This document shows positions 33,483 through 41,017 of a stretch of 41,017 nucleotides of DNA, piece after piece; positions within the stretch are counted from its first letter, which is position 1, and each line of letters opens with the position of its first letter. The notes under the pieces are model-generated. The model did not search any database, was not told the origin of the DNA, and saw nothing but the letters and a program-made list of their open reading frames with translations. Source of the stretch: Chitinophagales bacterium 65-1 (GTDB lineage Bacteria; Bacteroidota; Bacteroidia; Chitinophagales; Chitinophagaceae); assembly GCA_002050465.1 (NCBI GenBank), contig MWYX01000055.1:1-41017 (forward strand), given 5' to 3'. Both the position numbers and the translations under genes were made by a program.

Positions 33483-33986
33483 TTACCACCAGCTACCTGA
33501 AGCAAATGCTGCCACCACCACAATTACTAATACAATAAATAAAGAGCCAAGCACTAATCCTATTAATGACTTGGTATCCCCTTTTTTTCTGCCCAGTCCG
33601 ATAATGCCTAACACTATTGCAGCCAGTGCCAACGGGATACTTATAATACCCACATAAGGAATGAGAGCCAAAACGAAGGCACCGCCGCCAAAAACCAAAG
33701 AGAGTAATCCTATATCTGTCTTTTTGCCTTCTGCTTTTTCATCAGGTAATTGCTTTCTTAATTTTGCTTTAAGTATAACAAAAGAAAGTTTTTGTTTAAG
33801 GGTCATCCTGGTCCCTGTAAGTTCGTAGTATTTTTTTGGTGTAAGATTTAAAAAATCCTGTACAGACATAGCTTTCAGTTTAGCCGGGCCAATATATGTT
33901 TTTGGACCACTATAATTTGAAGGTGAAAACGAAAATGTTGAAGTCCCCATCAAAAACAGGATCAAGAAAAGCGTTAGTTTTTTCAT
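33483..33986 (-). CDS. DUF4190-like membrane protein with signal peptide
   Basis: This 167-residue protein has a signal peptide (about 1-20, ending STFSFS), a periplasmic basic region with MSVQDFLNLTPKKYYELTG and KLSFVILKAKLRKQLP, and two transmembrane helices (about 93-125 and 140-162) joined by LGRKKGDTKS. The hydrophobic pair resembles the DUF4190 fold common in small Bacteroidota membrane proteins. Function is unknown. It lies 19 nt upstream of the Fe-S gene on the same strand. Confidence 0.65.
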   Translation of the reverse strand: MKKLTLFLILFLMGTSTFSFSPSNYSGPKTYIGPAKLKAMSVQDFLNLTPKKYYELTGTRMTLKQKLSFVILKAKLRKQLPDEKAEGKKTDIGLLSLVFGGGAFVLALIPYVGIISIPLALAAIVLGIIGLGRKKGDTKSLIGLVLGSLFIVLVIVVVAAFASGSWW

Positions 33987-34176
33987 GGTAAATATTTTGG
34001 CTAAAATACAGCAAAGATTTTTCTAATAAGTAAACAAATAGATTTCTTTATAAAACGAAGAAATAAAAATATTAAACCATTCTAATTATTTACAACAAGC
34101 GCAAAGGCTAGCGTTAAAAATAAAAATATTTATTTATTAACATTGGAAAAAAACTAAGCTTCGGTTCTTAAAAACA

Positions 34177-34184
34177 TATTTTTG
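34177..34184 (+). promoter_or_regulatory. candidate -7 box (TAnnTTTG) for the ATP-grasp gene
   Basis: TATTTTTG fits the consensus exactly and ends 18 nt before the ATG at 34203. A TTG alternative start at 34182 would lie inside the box, supporting the ATG start. Confidence 0.4.
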
Positions 34185-34202
34185 CATTTTGCAAAAAATC
34201 AA

Positions 34203-35249
34203 ATGAAACAATTTTTTAAAAGATTATTTGATTGGGAGCATTGGCCATTCAAGTTGTTATATGCGCCAATATCACCAGTTTGGCTCTGGTATATTGTACG
34301 CTCGGGTGCTGTTTGGTTCTTTACGCCGAGCAACCCTAAGTTAACCTTCGGCGGTATGGAAGGTGAACCAAAACAGGAAATGCATGACCTGTTGCCACAG
34401 CAATTTGCTCCTGCTACATTTAATGTTTTACCAGGAAGTGATTTTGAAATGGTAAAAAAAAAGCTTTCAGAATATAATATTGATTTCCCATTGGTGGTTA
34501 AGCCGGAAGTTGGCGGGCAGGGAATATTATTCAGGAAACTTGATACTTTAGAACAACTAAAAAATTATCATAATAAAGTTCCGGTTGAATACATTGTTCA
34601 GGAAAAGATCAATTACCCTATGGAAGTAAGTGTATTTTATTACCGGATGCCGCATCTTACTACAGGTGTTGTAACAGGCTTTCTTCATAAGATTCCATTA
34701 CAGATTACAGGGGATGGCATACATACACTTCACCAACTTATCAGGCAACACCCAAAAGCATATAAAAGAGAAAAGGAATTGCAACATAGGCATGGTACAA
34801 ATTTTAATATAGTGTTACAGGCAGGTGAAAAATATATGTTAAGTTATGCAGCTAACCATAACAGGGGGGCTCAATTTATTAATTTACATACTGAAATTGA
34901 TAACAGGTTAGTCAGCATCTTTGATAAAATCAGTTTAAGTCTCAATGATTTCTTTTACGGCCGTTATGATATAATGTGTACATCTATTGAGGATTTAAAA
35001 AATGAGAAATCTTTTTCTATCCTTGAATATAATGGATGTGGTGCGGAGCCCAATCATTTTTATGATACGGGTTACACATTGGCAGGAGCTTATAAAGAAA
35101 TATTAAAGCACTGGAAAGCACTTTATACAATAAGCAGGTACAATTATAAGCAAGGCATACAATACTGGCCGTTTATGAAAGGTTTAAAATTTTTGAGTGA
35201 TACAAGAAAACATTTCAGGATAATGAAACAGGCAGATAAATTTATTTAA
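34203..35249 (+). CDS. ATP-grasp family protein
   Basis: A 348-residue protein with the ATP-grasp fold: FPLVVKPEVGGQGILF (nucleotide-binding lysine and glycine loop), VEYIVQEKINYPMEVSVFYY and, near the C-terminus, RYDIMCTSIEDL and ILEYNGCGAEPNHFYD (metal-binding Glu/Asn). These enzymes form amide or ester bonds by way of acyl-phosphate. The resemblance is to D-alanine-D-alanine-ligase-like proteins of unknown substrate. The N-terminal 60 residues (Trp/Pro-rich, YAPISPVWLWYIVRSGAVWF) look membrane-associated. It starts a short plus-strand run with YceI and LysE genes. Confidence 0.82.
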   Translation: MKQFFKRLFDWEHWPFKLLYAPISPVWLWYIVRSGAVWFFTPSNPKLTFGGMEGEPKQEMHDLLPQQFAPATFNVLPGSDFEMVKKKLSEYNIDFPLVVKPEVGGQGILFRKLDTLEQLKNYHNKVPVEYIVQEKINYPMEVSVFYYRMPHLTTGVVTGFLHKIPLQITGDGIHTLHQLIRQHPKAYKREKELQHRHGTNFNIVLQAGEKYMLSYAANHNRGAQFINLHTEIDNRLVSIFDKISLSLNDFFYGRYDIMCTSIEDLKNEKSFSILEYNGCGAEPNHFYDTGYTLAGAYKEILKHWKALYTISRYNYKQGIQYWPFMKGLKFLSDTRKHFRIMKQADKFI

Positions 35250-35272
35250 CAAACTCGTTGGTATTTAAAAAA

Positions 35273-35821
35273 ATGAAATCCCTTTTAATTAGCATCTTTT
35301 TTTTATTACTTCAATTCGCTGCAGTATCGCAAAAATATAAACCTGCAGATGATGGTAGTAAAATCCATTTCATCATTAAGAATTTTGGAATAGAAACAGG
35401 TGGTGATCTTTCAGGGCTGGCCGGAGAAATTAATTTCCTACCCGCTGATATTAAAACCAGCAGCTTTGATGTATCTGTAAGTGTTAGTACCATTGATACA
35501 GATAATGACATAAGAGATGGACATTTAAAAGGCGAAGATTACTTCGATGCAGAAAAATATCCTGTCATAAAAATTAAATCCACTAAAATTAACCGGACTA
35601 ATAAATCGGCATCGGGCTGGTACCATTTTACCGGGATACTCTCTTTGCATGGTATTACAAAACCAATTGCATTCCCGTTTCGTGCAACTAAAAAAGGTGA
35701 GGATTATTTATTTTTTGGAGGGTTTACCATTAACAGGCTGGATTATGGAATTGGAAAGAGCAGTTCTGTAATGGGAAACAAAGTAAAAATTTCAATGTTA
35801 GTTTTAGCTAAGAAAAGCTAA
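35273..35821 (+). CDS. YceI family periplasmic lipid-binding-like protein
   Basis: YceI proteins are secreted lipocalin-like barrels that bind polyprenoid lipids. The 182-residue protein has a signal peptide (ending AAVSQK), followed by the hallmark KIHFIIKNFGIETGGDLSGL, the SVSTIDTDNDIRDGHLKGED block and FDAEKYPVIKIKSTKI. The end is GKSSSVMGNKVKISMLVLAKK, with the usual strand. The TTG at 35258 would add five residues; the ATG at 35273 is preferred because it gives a standard signal peptide. It begins 23 nt after the ATP-grasp gene and 14 nt before the LysE gene, so the three are likely one transcript. Confidence 0.92.
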   Translation: MKSLLISIFFLLLQFAAVSQKYKPADDGSKIHFIIKNFGIETGGDLSGLAGEINFLPADIKTSSFDVSVSVSTIDTDNDIRDGHLKGEDYFDAEKYPVIKIKSTKINRTNKSASGWYHFTGILSLHGITKPIAFPFRATKKGEDYLFFGGFTINRLDYGIGKSSSVMGNKVKISMLVLAKKS

Positions 35822-35835
35822 TTTAGTTTTTCAAT

Positions 35836-36546
35836 ATGCAACTGGCTCGTGTTTTTTTTTGGGGAATGTTGGTAAGCTTTCTGGGCTCTTTGCCTTTAGG
35901 TACCCTTAATGTACTTGCCATGAAGATAAGCGTGGAGGAAGGAATTAAATACGCTGTCTTTTTTTCACTTGGCTCATTACTAATGGAGATGATCTATGTA
36001 CGGGTCTCCCTGGTAGGAATTAACTGGATCCGTAAACAAAAGAAATTATTTCAATGGCTTGAGTGGATAACACTGTTTATAGTTGTTGCGCTGGCTATCG
36101 GAAGCTTTATGACGGCTATAAACCACAATCCTGCTGATGCCCAGGTTCAAAATCATTTACCTGATGTGAACCGGTTTTTACTGGGAATATTTTTATGCGC
36201 TATTAGCCCTGTACAGATACCATTTTGGTTTGGCTGGAGTACCGTTTTATTTACAAAGAAAGTTCTGCTACCTAAAAATTCTAATTATAATATCTACATC
36301 CTTGGTATTGGACTGGGAACGTTAATGGGAAATTGTGTTTTTATTTTCGGAGGAAAGTGGATCGTTGAAAAATTAAATACCAACCAGAATATTTTAAATT
36401 ATGTAATAGGAAGCATTTTTGCCCTTACCGCTATTATTCAGTTGGTAAAAATAGTAACGCATAAGGATGCCGCTGAAAAATTAGAGCATTTGGGGGAGAA
36501 TGATAACACACCGATTGGAGAACCACTACCTGAAACAGAAGATTAA
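35836..36546 (+). CDS. LysE family amino-acid exporter-like protein
   Basis: The 236-residue integral membrane protein has about six helices and the LysE family pattern: GSLPLGTLNVLAMKISVEEGIKYAVFFSLG near the N-terminus, FLLGIFLCAISPVQIPFW in the middle and GIGLGTLMGNCVFIFGGKWI towards the end. LysE proteins export basic amino acids or related small molecules, but the substrate here is unknown. The C-terminal tail is acidic (GENDNTPIGEPLPETED). It is convergent with the DUF2238 gene, leaving 26 nt between the stops. Confidence 0.87.
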   Translation: MQLARVFFWGMLVSFLGSLPLGTLNVLAMKISVEEGIKYAVFFSLGSLLMEMIYVRVSLVGINWIRKQKKLFQWLEWITLFIVVALAIGSFMTAINHNPADAQVQNHLPDVNRFLLGIFLCAISPVQIPFWFGWSTVLFTKKVLLPKNSNYNIYILGIGLGTLMGNCVFIFGGKWIVEKLNTNQNILNYVIGSIFALTAIIQLVKIVTHKDAAEKLEHLGENDNTPIGEPLPETED

Positions 36547-36572
36547 TCTACGTTTTTTCAAGTTAATAAACA

Positions 36573-37223
36573 TCAGCTATCCTCATGTATCTTAAAAATC
36601 TTCTTTACCAATGAAACAATTGTTGTTGCAATAATAGCTCCTGAAAATGCCAGGAAGATATCCTTTTGTGCATCCCAAATATCACCTTGTGTTCCTAAAT
36701 ATGCATCTCCCTGTGCTTTAAAAAACAAATCCGCTACAGCCCATTCTATTAATTCATAAAAGCCACTTATTGAAAGCGTTATTTCAATAGGTAATAACCA
36801 TGCCACCCATCGTGGGTATTGTAGCCATTTTAAAAACATTTCACGCATTGGATAGGCAAGTAAAAATCCAAAGCTAAAATGTACAATACGGTCATAATGA
36901 TTTCTTGATAAATTAAAAGCATCCTTTAGCCAGTAACCGAAAGGATTTTCAGCATAGGTATGCTTAGAACCATATACATGTAAGCACAGATAAATGCAGA
37001 TAAGTAAATAACTAAGGTCGCTGAATTGATACTTTTTGTAAGTTATAATAAGAAAAAATAAAAAAATGAATGTCAGCGCATTTTCGAGGAGCCAATTCGC
37101 CATATCCGTAGTACCGATAAGCGAATTAACCCATACAAAAAGAAATACAATAGTAAAAATTATTAGCCAGACATTCTTTTTAAATGGCACTCGGCTTTTT
37201 GATATTGCAATAGTGAAACTCAT
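36573..37223 (-). CDS. DUF2238 (YjdF-like) membrane protein
   Basis: The 216-residue protein has about six transmembrane helices. Family hallmarks are YDRIVHFSFGFLLAYPMREM with a conserved histidine, SGFYELIEWAVADLF, and YLGTQGDIWDAQKDIFLAFSGAI, in which conserved acidic residues face the membrane. This matches DUF2238/YjdF, an inner-membrane family of unknown function. It starts 25 nt after the stop of the cupin gene, on the same strand. Confidence 0.88.
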   Translation of the reverse strand: MSFTIAISKSRVPFKKNVWLIIFTIVFLFVWVNSLIGTTDMANWLLENALTFIFLFFLIITYKKYQFSDLSYLLICIYLCLHVYGSKHTYAENPFGYWLKDAFNLSRNHYDRIVHFSFGFLLAYPMREMFLKWLQYPRWVAWLLPIEITLSISGFYELIEWAVADLFFKAQGDAYLGTQGDIWDAQKDIFLAFSGAIIATTIVSLVKKIFKIHEDS

Positions 37224-37248
37224 AAAATCAATAGGATAATTTATTCGA

Positions 37249-37578
37249 TTAATCTACAATACAAAGCTTGCAGCCCTTTTTAGTAGAAGAACGATGCGGC
37301 TCGCTGTCATCACCAACAACATATGTCATACCTTTTTTAATTCTAAGTTTTCTTCCATTTTCTAACTCAGTTATCATCCTGCCTTTAATGCAATAAATAA
37401 CATGCCCTTTATTGGACCAGTGGTCAGAAACATAACCTTCAGAATATTCAACCATTCTTATCCTTATATCAGTCATAATTATAGTTTGCCATAAGGCAAA
37501 ACCTGGGTCCCCAGAATGTTTAATCTTTTCAACTTTTTTCCAGTTAATGGATTGAAAAGGGTGTTGTGTGATCTTCAT
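37249..37578 (-). CDS. cupin-fold protein of the DHCW-motif family
   Basis: A 109-residue single-domain cupin, with SDHWSNKGHVIYCIKGRM and GMTYVVGDDSEPHRSSTKKG. The family motif, normally DHWC, reads DHWS here (Cys to Ser). Two histidines and the ELENGRKLRI strand are retained. It may bind a metal, but its ligand is unknown. The gene lies between DUF3500 (18 nt upstream) and DUF2238 and is probably co-transcribed with both. Confidence 0.82.
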   Translation of the reverse strand: MKITQHPFQSINWKKVEKIKHSGDPGFALWQTIIMTDIRIRMVEYSEGYVSDHWSNKGHVIYCIKGRMITELENGRKLRIKKGMTYVVGDDSEPHRSSTKKGCKLCIVD

Positions 37579-37596
37579 TAGGTAAAGTTTCTATTT

Positions 37597-38613
37597 TTAA
37601 TGATGATGTGCTGAATTTCGATAATGCTCCTTCAAAAGATCAAGTCCGTAGTCCCCATTAAAATCCCGCCAAACAGTGTGAATATGATTAGCATTATTTT
37701 GAGTATTGTCAAACTCAATTAAAAATGTTTTACCCTGTACCCTGTAGTAATGGGGCTTGCCAGGTACCATATCGCCGGCCCATCCAAAACTAAGTGAATC
37801 CATATCTTCCGCTTTTATTTTTTTTAACCTGTATTTTGCAATTGCAGATGGCATAGATGAAAGATAAGCCTCGATCAATTTATTTAAAATAGACTTTTGT
37901 ACATGTGTCATTTCCTTTGCAAAAATACCTACAGGTTTTAATGGTGTTACTTTAGCTGAGTTTGTAGTTAAAATATCATCAAAAGCAAATGATTGAAAAA
38001 TAGCTTTTTTCTTTTGGCTTTGTGTAAGTGAATTTACCAGCTCAAAACCAAAATCTTCTTCTGCTTTGATTACCTGCATGCCCTTATGCAATCCATTACT
38101 TACGATTGCCGGATTAGCCCCGAAAAAGAAAGGTGCAAAGGCAATCTTATCTTTTACTACAGTAAAGTTCAGTGTAAGGTGGTGCCCACTGAATTTCCAC
38201 CCCCATGCATTGTCTTTTTTGGGAGTACCATAAATAGATATGAAATAATTTTCAGAAATCCGGCTTGTATTTTTCGGCTGCAACTCACGTAACACATCTT
38301 CCAGCAACATTATGTTTTTTGTTTTATTATATCCTTCTTTACTCAAAAAAGTCTTCAGCAAAGAATACATAGCTTCTTTTTGAGCTGGTTCCAGATCTTT
38401 TATTGCAATACCGCTTCTGGGATATTGCGTAGGTGGAACATAATGCCATTCATAGCGGTTTAATTCCTCAAAACCGAAAATTACTTTTTTCTTTTGGGCC
38501 TCATTTAAGGAATTAATAAATGCAATTGCTCTTTCAGTGTAGTACCTACTATCATTATTCTGAGCTATCAAAGAATATGGAAATAATAATAAAAAAATCA
38601 GAAGCATCTTCAT
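37597..38613 (-). CDS. DUF3500 secreted protein
   Basis: The 338-residue protein has a signal peptide (about 1-18, ending SLIAQN) and a DUF3500 domain: FINSLNEAQKKKVIFGFEEL, WHYVPPTQYPRSGIAIKDL, then AWGWKFSGHHLTLNFTVV with a conserved His pair, FFFGANPAIV and HYYRVQGKTFLIEFDNTQNN. It ends HNSAHHH-like (RNSAHHH), with histidines that may bind metal. The family is secreted and of unknown function. It starts a minus-strand run with the cupin and DUF2238 genes. Confidence 0.88.
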   Translation of the reverse strand: MKMLLIFLLLFPYSLIAQNNDSRYYTERAIAFINSLNEAQKKKVIFGFEELNRYEWHYVPPTQYPRSGIAIKDLEPAQKEAMYSLLKTFLSKEGYNKTKNIMLLEDVLRELQPKNTSRISENYFISIYGTPKKDNAWGWKFSGHHLTLNFTVVKDKIAFAPFFFGANPAIVSNGLHKGMQVIKAEEDFGFELVNSLTQSQKKKAIFQSFAFDDILTTNSAKVTPLKPVGIFAKEMTHVQKSILNKLIEAYLSSMPSAIAKYRLKKIKAEDMDSLSFGWAGDMVPGKPHYYRVQGKTFLIEFDNTQNNANHIHTVWRDFNGDYGLDLLKEHYRNSAHHH

Positions 38614-38795
38614 AAAAATATTATTCGGGAAAAATGGATATGTTGCTTTTCATTCAAGATAATCCAAATATTAGTAATTTGTAAAGAGGACAATCCTAAC
38701 TCTCCACCCTCATCTCCTCTGCCCATTTATCTCTTTCGTCAGTAATGGATTGATCGAAGTAAAAATCCCGAATCATCGGCGAGAAATCGGTGTTT

Positions 38796-38817
38796 GTCAC
38801 CCTGAGCTTGTCGAAGG
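38796..38817 (-). repeat. left inverted copy of the dispersed repeat bracketing the GIY-YIG gene
   Basis: The plus strand reads GTCACCCTGAGCTTGTCGAA plus two further G. The same 22 nt in inverted orientation, with one mismatch, lies at 39301-39322. The GIY-YIG stop codon falls in this copy, and the last five residues of that protein (PSTSSG region) are encoded by it. Confidence 0.85.
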
Positions 38818-39126
38818 GTTGTTGAGAAGCTTTAATGAAGCTGATTTTGATAATTTCTTTATTTCTTGCCAATCTTCTTTAAATAAGGCTTCTTTCTTTT
38901 TTCTTGACCAACCTTTCAATTGCTTCTCTCTTAAAATTGCTTGCCTGATATCGTTTGTTGTTTCATAATATTTCAGCTCAATAGGTCTTCTTTTGTATGT
39001 AAAGCAGTCTTTGTTAAATCCTGTATTGTGTTCCCACAATCTTCTGTCTAAATCATTTGTAACTCCGATATAGTAAGCACTATCCCGGCATTCAACTATA
39101 TAAACTGTATAATTATGCGAATTCAT
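38797..39126 (-). CDS. small GIY-YIG nuclease family protein
   Basis: The 109-residue protein has the GIY-YIG fold: VYIVECRDSAYYIGVTNDL with Tyr pair and glycine, then RRLWEHN, and the helix IRQAILREKQLKGWSRKKK. It belongs to the short UPF0213/YhbQ-like class rather than to a large homing endonuclease. Normal family members end soon after EDWQEIKKLS; here about fourteen extra residues, ending NPSTSSG, are read through into a dispersed repeat. Inverted copies of the repeat flank the gene on both sides. The start ATG at 39126 is preceded by GAGATT. Nuclease activity is plausible but unproven. Confidence 0.87.
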   Translation of the reverse strand: MNSHNYTVYIVECRDSAYYIGVTNDLDRRLWEHNTGFNKDCFTYKRRPIELKYYETTNDIRQAILREKQLKGWSRKKKEALFKEDWQEIKKLSKSASLKLLNNPSTSSG

Positions 39127-39164
39127 AATCTCAACATTTTGACTTTAATCAGCCATCCTTCGAT

Positions 39165-39198
39165 CCTTCGGTAAGCCTTTCTGCCGACAGGCAGGCTC
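39165..39198. repeat. composite palindromic repeat in the spacer upstream of the GIY-YIG gene
   Basis: Around 39160-39200 the CCTTCG half and the GCTCAGGAT half of the 22-nt repeat are separated by about 30 nt that contain the CTGCCGACAGGCA core of the other palindrome family (39181-39193). A partial further copy with CTCAGGATGACAG lies near 39214-39226. This looks like one repeat family inserted into another. Confidence 0.6.
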
Positions 39199-39300
39199 AG
39201 GATTAACTTAACTCAGGATGACAGCAGTCTCGGGCATTTGTGGTCATTTGATATGCACAATAAAAGTAATAATTTCTGCATTTTATCTTTAATCAACAAT

Positions 39301-39322
39301 CCTTCGACAAGCTCAGGATGAC
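39301..39322 (+). repeat. right copy of the dispersed repeat bracketing the GIY-YIG gene
   Basis: CCTTCGACAAGCTCAGGATG plus AC, an inverted match with one difference to 38796-38817. It is 175 nt upstream of the GIY-YIG start and ends 19 nt before the stop of the methyltransferase gene. Confidence 0.85.
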
Positions 39323-39340
39323 AGCCCTCTATAGCAAAAA

Positions 39341-41017
39341 TCAATTTCTCAAAAATCCTAACTCATACACCAGCGGTTGCAGCTTTTCTGTTAGCGCTTT
39401 ATACGCTTCTTCAAATGGTGTAAAGGAAACAACAGGAAAATCTCCGCTGCTGTTACGGGCTTGTAATACTTTTCGTATTTGGTACCATCCAACATCTGCT
39501 CGGTTAAGTTTTAATTCATCTCTTACGGTGCGTAAGTCTGTATGAGCAAAGTACGCTTGCCAAAGCTTTTTGCCCTCAGGTAATACCTGTTGTGCTTCAT
39601 TACTTAATAATTTTCCGGCTAAATACTGCACCATAAAATCACTTTCAAAGCGTTCGGTTGCATTTACTTCAACTTCGGTAAAAGGTATAAAATGATTAAC
39701 GATGCTCCATTTTTTTCCATTCCATTCTAAACCGTTGGCACTGGCTGTGAGGTTGCTGCCATTAAACAACATCCATATCAAACAATCTGTTTTAAATTCT
39801 TCAGGAAGTGGTTGTGTAGGCTTTAAGAATTGGTCCCTGTCATTGAGCCAGGTGGGCTTTATTAATCTTCTAACTGAAAAAACTATTGCTACTTGCCAAA
39901 GATTATCTTTCGTTATAAAAAAAGCGCCGGCACTACCAAATCCAGAAGAAAAAATTGCAGTTAATGTACTTGCATTTTGAAGCATATTACTGTTGGATAA
40001 CATACTTCCAATGGCTCCATCAGCCCATCTATTACCTCTTAAATCTTTACTTACTGTAGCTGGGGTAACAGCATTCTTTAATGGGATTGAATCTGTTTTG
40101 TTTGACCTCGGTCTCTTTATCCATTCACTTAAAAAATTTTCAGATGCGATATTATAAAATGTTTTCTCACCTATAGGATTTACTGACCTATCTAAAACAT
40201 CGGCAGTAATTTCAACTATTTTGTTTTTGTGTTGAGGATTTCGACTCGTTTCCCAAATTAAAAAACCTATTGGAAATTCCCCTTTTAATCCTTCAAAAGA
40301 TTTACTATGTACAAAGAATCCACCTAAATACTCACCATACCAAAGTTTCCTAAAGTTTTCAAAGTTGGGTGCATTAATATATTTTAGTTTGCTAAACATA
40401 GCAATCGTTGCAGTGGGAAGTTCTACAGATATCCTTGCAATAAATTGCGTAAAAAGTTCTCTAGTTGCATATCCATAATCCTCCATTTGAGAGGCAATTT
40501 TTGTTGTAGCAATATCCGTTTTATGTTTGCCGCCACTAATAGTATCAGTACTTCCTGCTTCGCCATATGGAGGATTAATCAATACCAAAATTTTTTTCCC
40601 ATCAGAAATAGCTTTACGTAAACTTTCAGGTATTTTATTAGTGAGTGTATAATCTATTTGCCCATCATCTGTTATGTCATCGTTCAAATAATCATATTGA
40701 AAACGTGTGGCGGCAACACAGGTTTTAGTAGCCTTCATTACATCTACATCGGCACTGTCTAATGTGCTCATAAAAATATTACGGGGGTTGCTGTGCTTTA
40801 CTTCGAGGTTGCCTACACCGCAACACATATCCCATACTATGTATTCTTTCTGCCAATTGTTGCCCAATGTTTCAGTTAGTTTATCGTAAGCCTTGTCTAC
40901 TACCGCCAAAGGCGTATAAAATGCACCTTTAAAACTGCGTTCATCAAGTGGTATAAGACTGTCCCGTCTTTCGAGCAGGTAATTTCTATACTCTGCTTTA
41001 GGTGGCCGGTGGTAAAT
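39341..41017 (-). CDS. DNA N6-adenine methyltransferase, restriction-modification type, 5'-partial
   Basis: The frame is open to the end of the window (558 residues seen, no start codon reached), so this is the C-terminal part of a larger protein. The visible region begins KGAFYTPLAVV (motif X-type), then motif I VWDMCCGVGNLE and motif IV NPPYGEAG, the NPPY signature of N6-adenine methyltransferases. A long C-terminal region with Trp-rich segments (WSIVNHFIPFT, WLNDRDQFL) could be target recognition. It resembles the Eco57I-like or large single-chain restriction-modification family. It is not known whether a nuclease domain or partner lies further upstream. The TTG at 40909 should not be taken as the start, because homology runs on before it. 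Confidence 0.85.
   Translation of the reverse strand: MYHRPPKAEYRNYLLERRDSLIPLDERSFKGAFYTPLAVVDKAYDKLTETLGNNWQKEYIVWDMCCGVGNLEVKHSNPRNIFMSTLDSADVDVMKATKTCVAATRFQYDYLNDDITDDGQIDYTLTNKIPESLRKAISDGKKILVLINPPYGEAGSTDTISGGKHKTDIATTKIASQMEDYGYATRELFTQFIARISVELPTATIAMFSKLKYINAPNFENFRKLWYGEYLGGFFVHSKSFEGLKGEFPIGFLIWETSRNPQHKNKIVEITADVLDRSVNPIGEKTFYNIASENFLSEWIKRPRSNKTDSIPLKNAVTPATVSKDLRGNRWADGAIGSMLSNSNMLQNASTLTAIFSSGFGSAGAFFITKDNLWQVAIVFSVRRLIKPTWLNDRDQFLKPTQPLPEEFKTDCLIWMLFNGSNLTASANGLEWNGKKWSIVNHFIPFTEVEVNATERFESDFMVQYLAGKLLSNEAQQVLPEGKKLWQAYFAHTDLRTVRDELKLNRADVGWYQIRKVLQARNSSGDFPVVSFTPFEEAYKALTEKLQPLVYELGFLRN

Noticed and set aside
38696-38800. Short minus-strand open frame ending in ERDKWAEEMRVES
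   Set aside because: It reads like a natural protein end, but only 34 residues are open from a GTG, it overlaps the GIY-YIG stop and repeat, and no family could be recognised. It may be a remnant of a gene displaced by the repeat unit.

Overview
The window looks like an AT-rich chromosome segment from a Bacteroidota bacterium, most likely near the Chitinophagaceae. The clues are the gene content (miaB / sigma-54 regulator / lptE / conserved protein / secG, a DUF6526 protein, a bacterial CCDC81-type HU protein, an S46 peptidase, a TonB-dependent receptor with a carboxypeptidase-regulatory-like domain), TAnnTTTG-type -7 boxes, and intergenic regions full of short heptamer-periodic or palindromic repeats. 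Both ends cut genes and the length is not round, so this may be a whole contig. No rRNA, tRNA, CRISPR array or recognisable transposase gene was found, and no stretch above 300 bases lacks a gene or gene remnant.

Layout. 1-4.8 kb: a truncated 2-oxo acid dehydrogenase E2, cinA, a PBP4-like dacB, a DUF6526 membrane protein and a 4HBT thioesterase. 5.0-11.5 kb: a 1010-residue TPR protein followed by a plug-less outer-membrane barrel, an HU-CCDC81 membrane protein and a zinc-ribbon methyltransferase. 11.56-12.3 kb: a damaged locus in which the start of corA is joined out of frame to a frameshifted AIM24-family gene. 12.4-15.2 kb: a 56-residue membrane protein, then a divergent CYTH protein and a class III cyclase-TolB-like-TPR protein. 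15.2-18.9 kb: a minus-strand cluster of an S46 (DPP11-type) peptidase, a glutaminyl cyclotransferase lipoprotein and a methyltransferase. 19-22.6 kb: a DUF4197 lipoprotein, lipoamide dehydrogenase and two thioredoxin-fold proteins. 22.6-29.3 kb: a long minus-strand run: miaB, sigma-54 activator, lptE, conserved protein, secG (closed by a clear terminator), mltG and a BrkB-type membrane protein. 29.4-38.6 kb: a TonB-dependent receptor, a minus-strand cluster containing a CCG-domain Fe-S protein and a frameshifted small membrane protein, then ATP-grasp, YceI, LysE, DUF2238, cupin and DUF3500 genes. 38.8-41.0 kb: a small GIY-YIG nuclease gene bracketed by inverted copies of a dispersed repeat, and the C-terminal part of a large DNA adenine methyltransferase that runs off the end.

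Most genes are envelope biogenesis or housekeeping functions typical of the phylum. The unusual content is the repeat biology: heptamer repeats inside the signal-peptide coding regions of two envelope proteins, a palindrome inserted in frame into the CYTH gene, repeats nested in repeats, and the repeat-bracketed GIY-YIG gene. There are also several broken genes (E2, corA, AIM24, a small membrane protein). Two of the breaks lie in homopolymers and could be sequencing errors. Nothing here is clearly a new multi-gene system. The best leads are the repeat/GIY-YIG unit, the heptamer-bearing envelope genes and the unseen upstream part of the methyltransferase locus.
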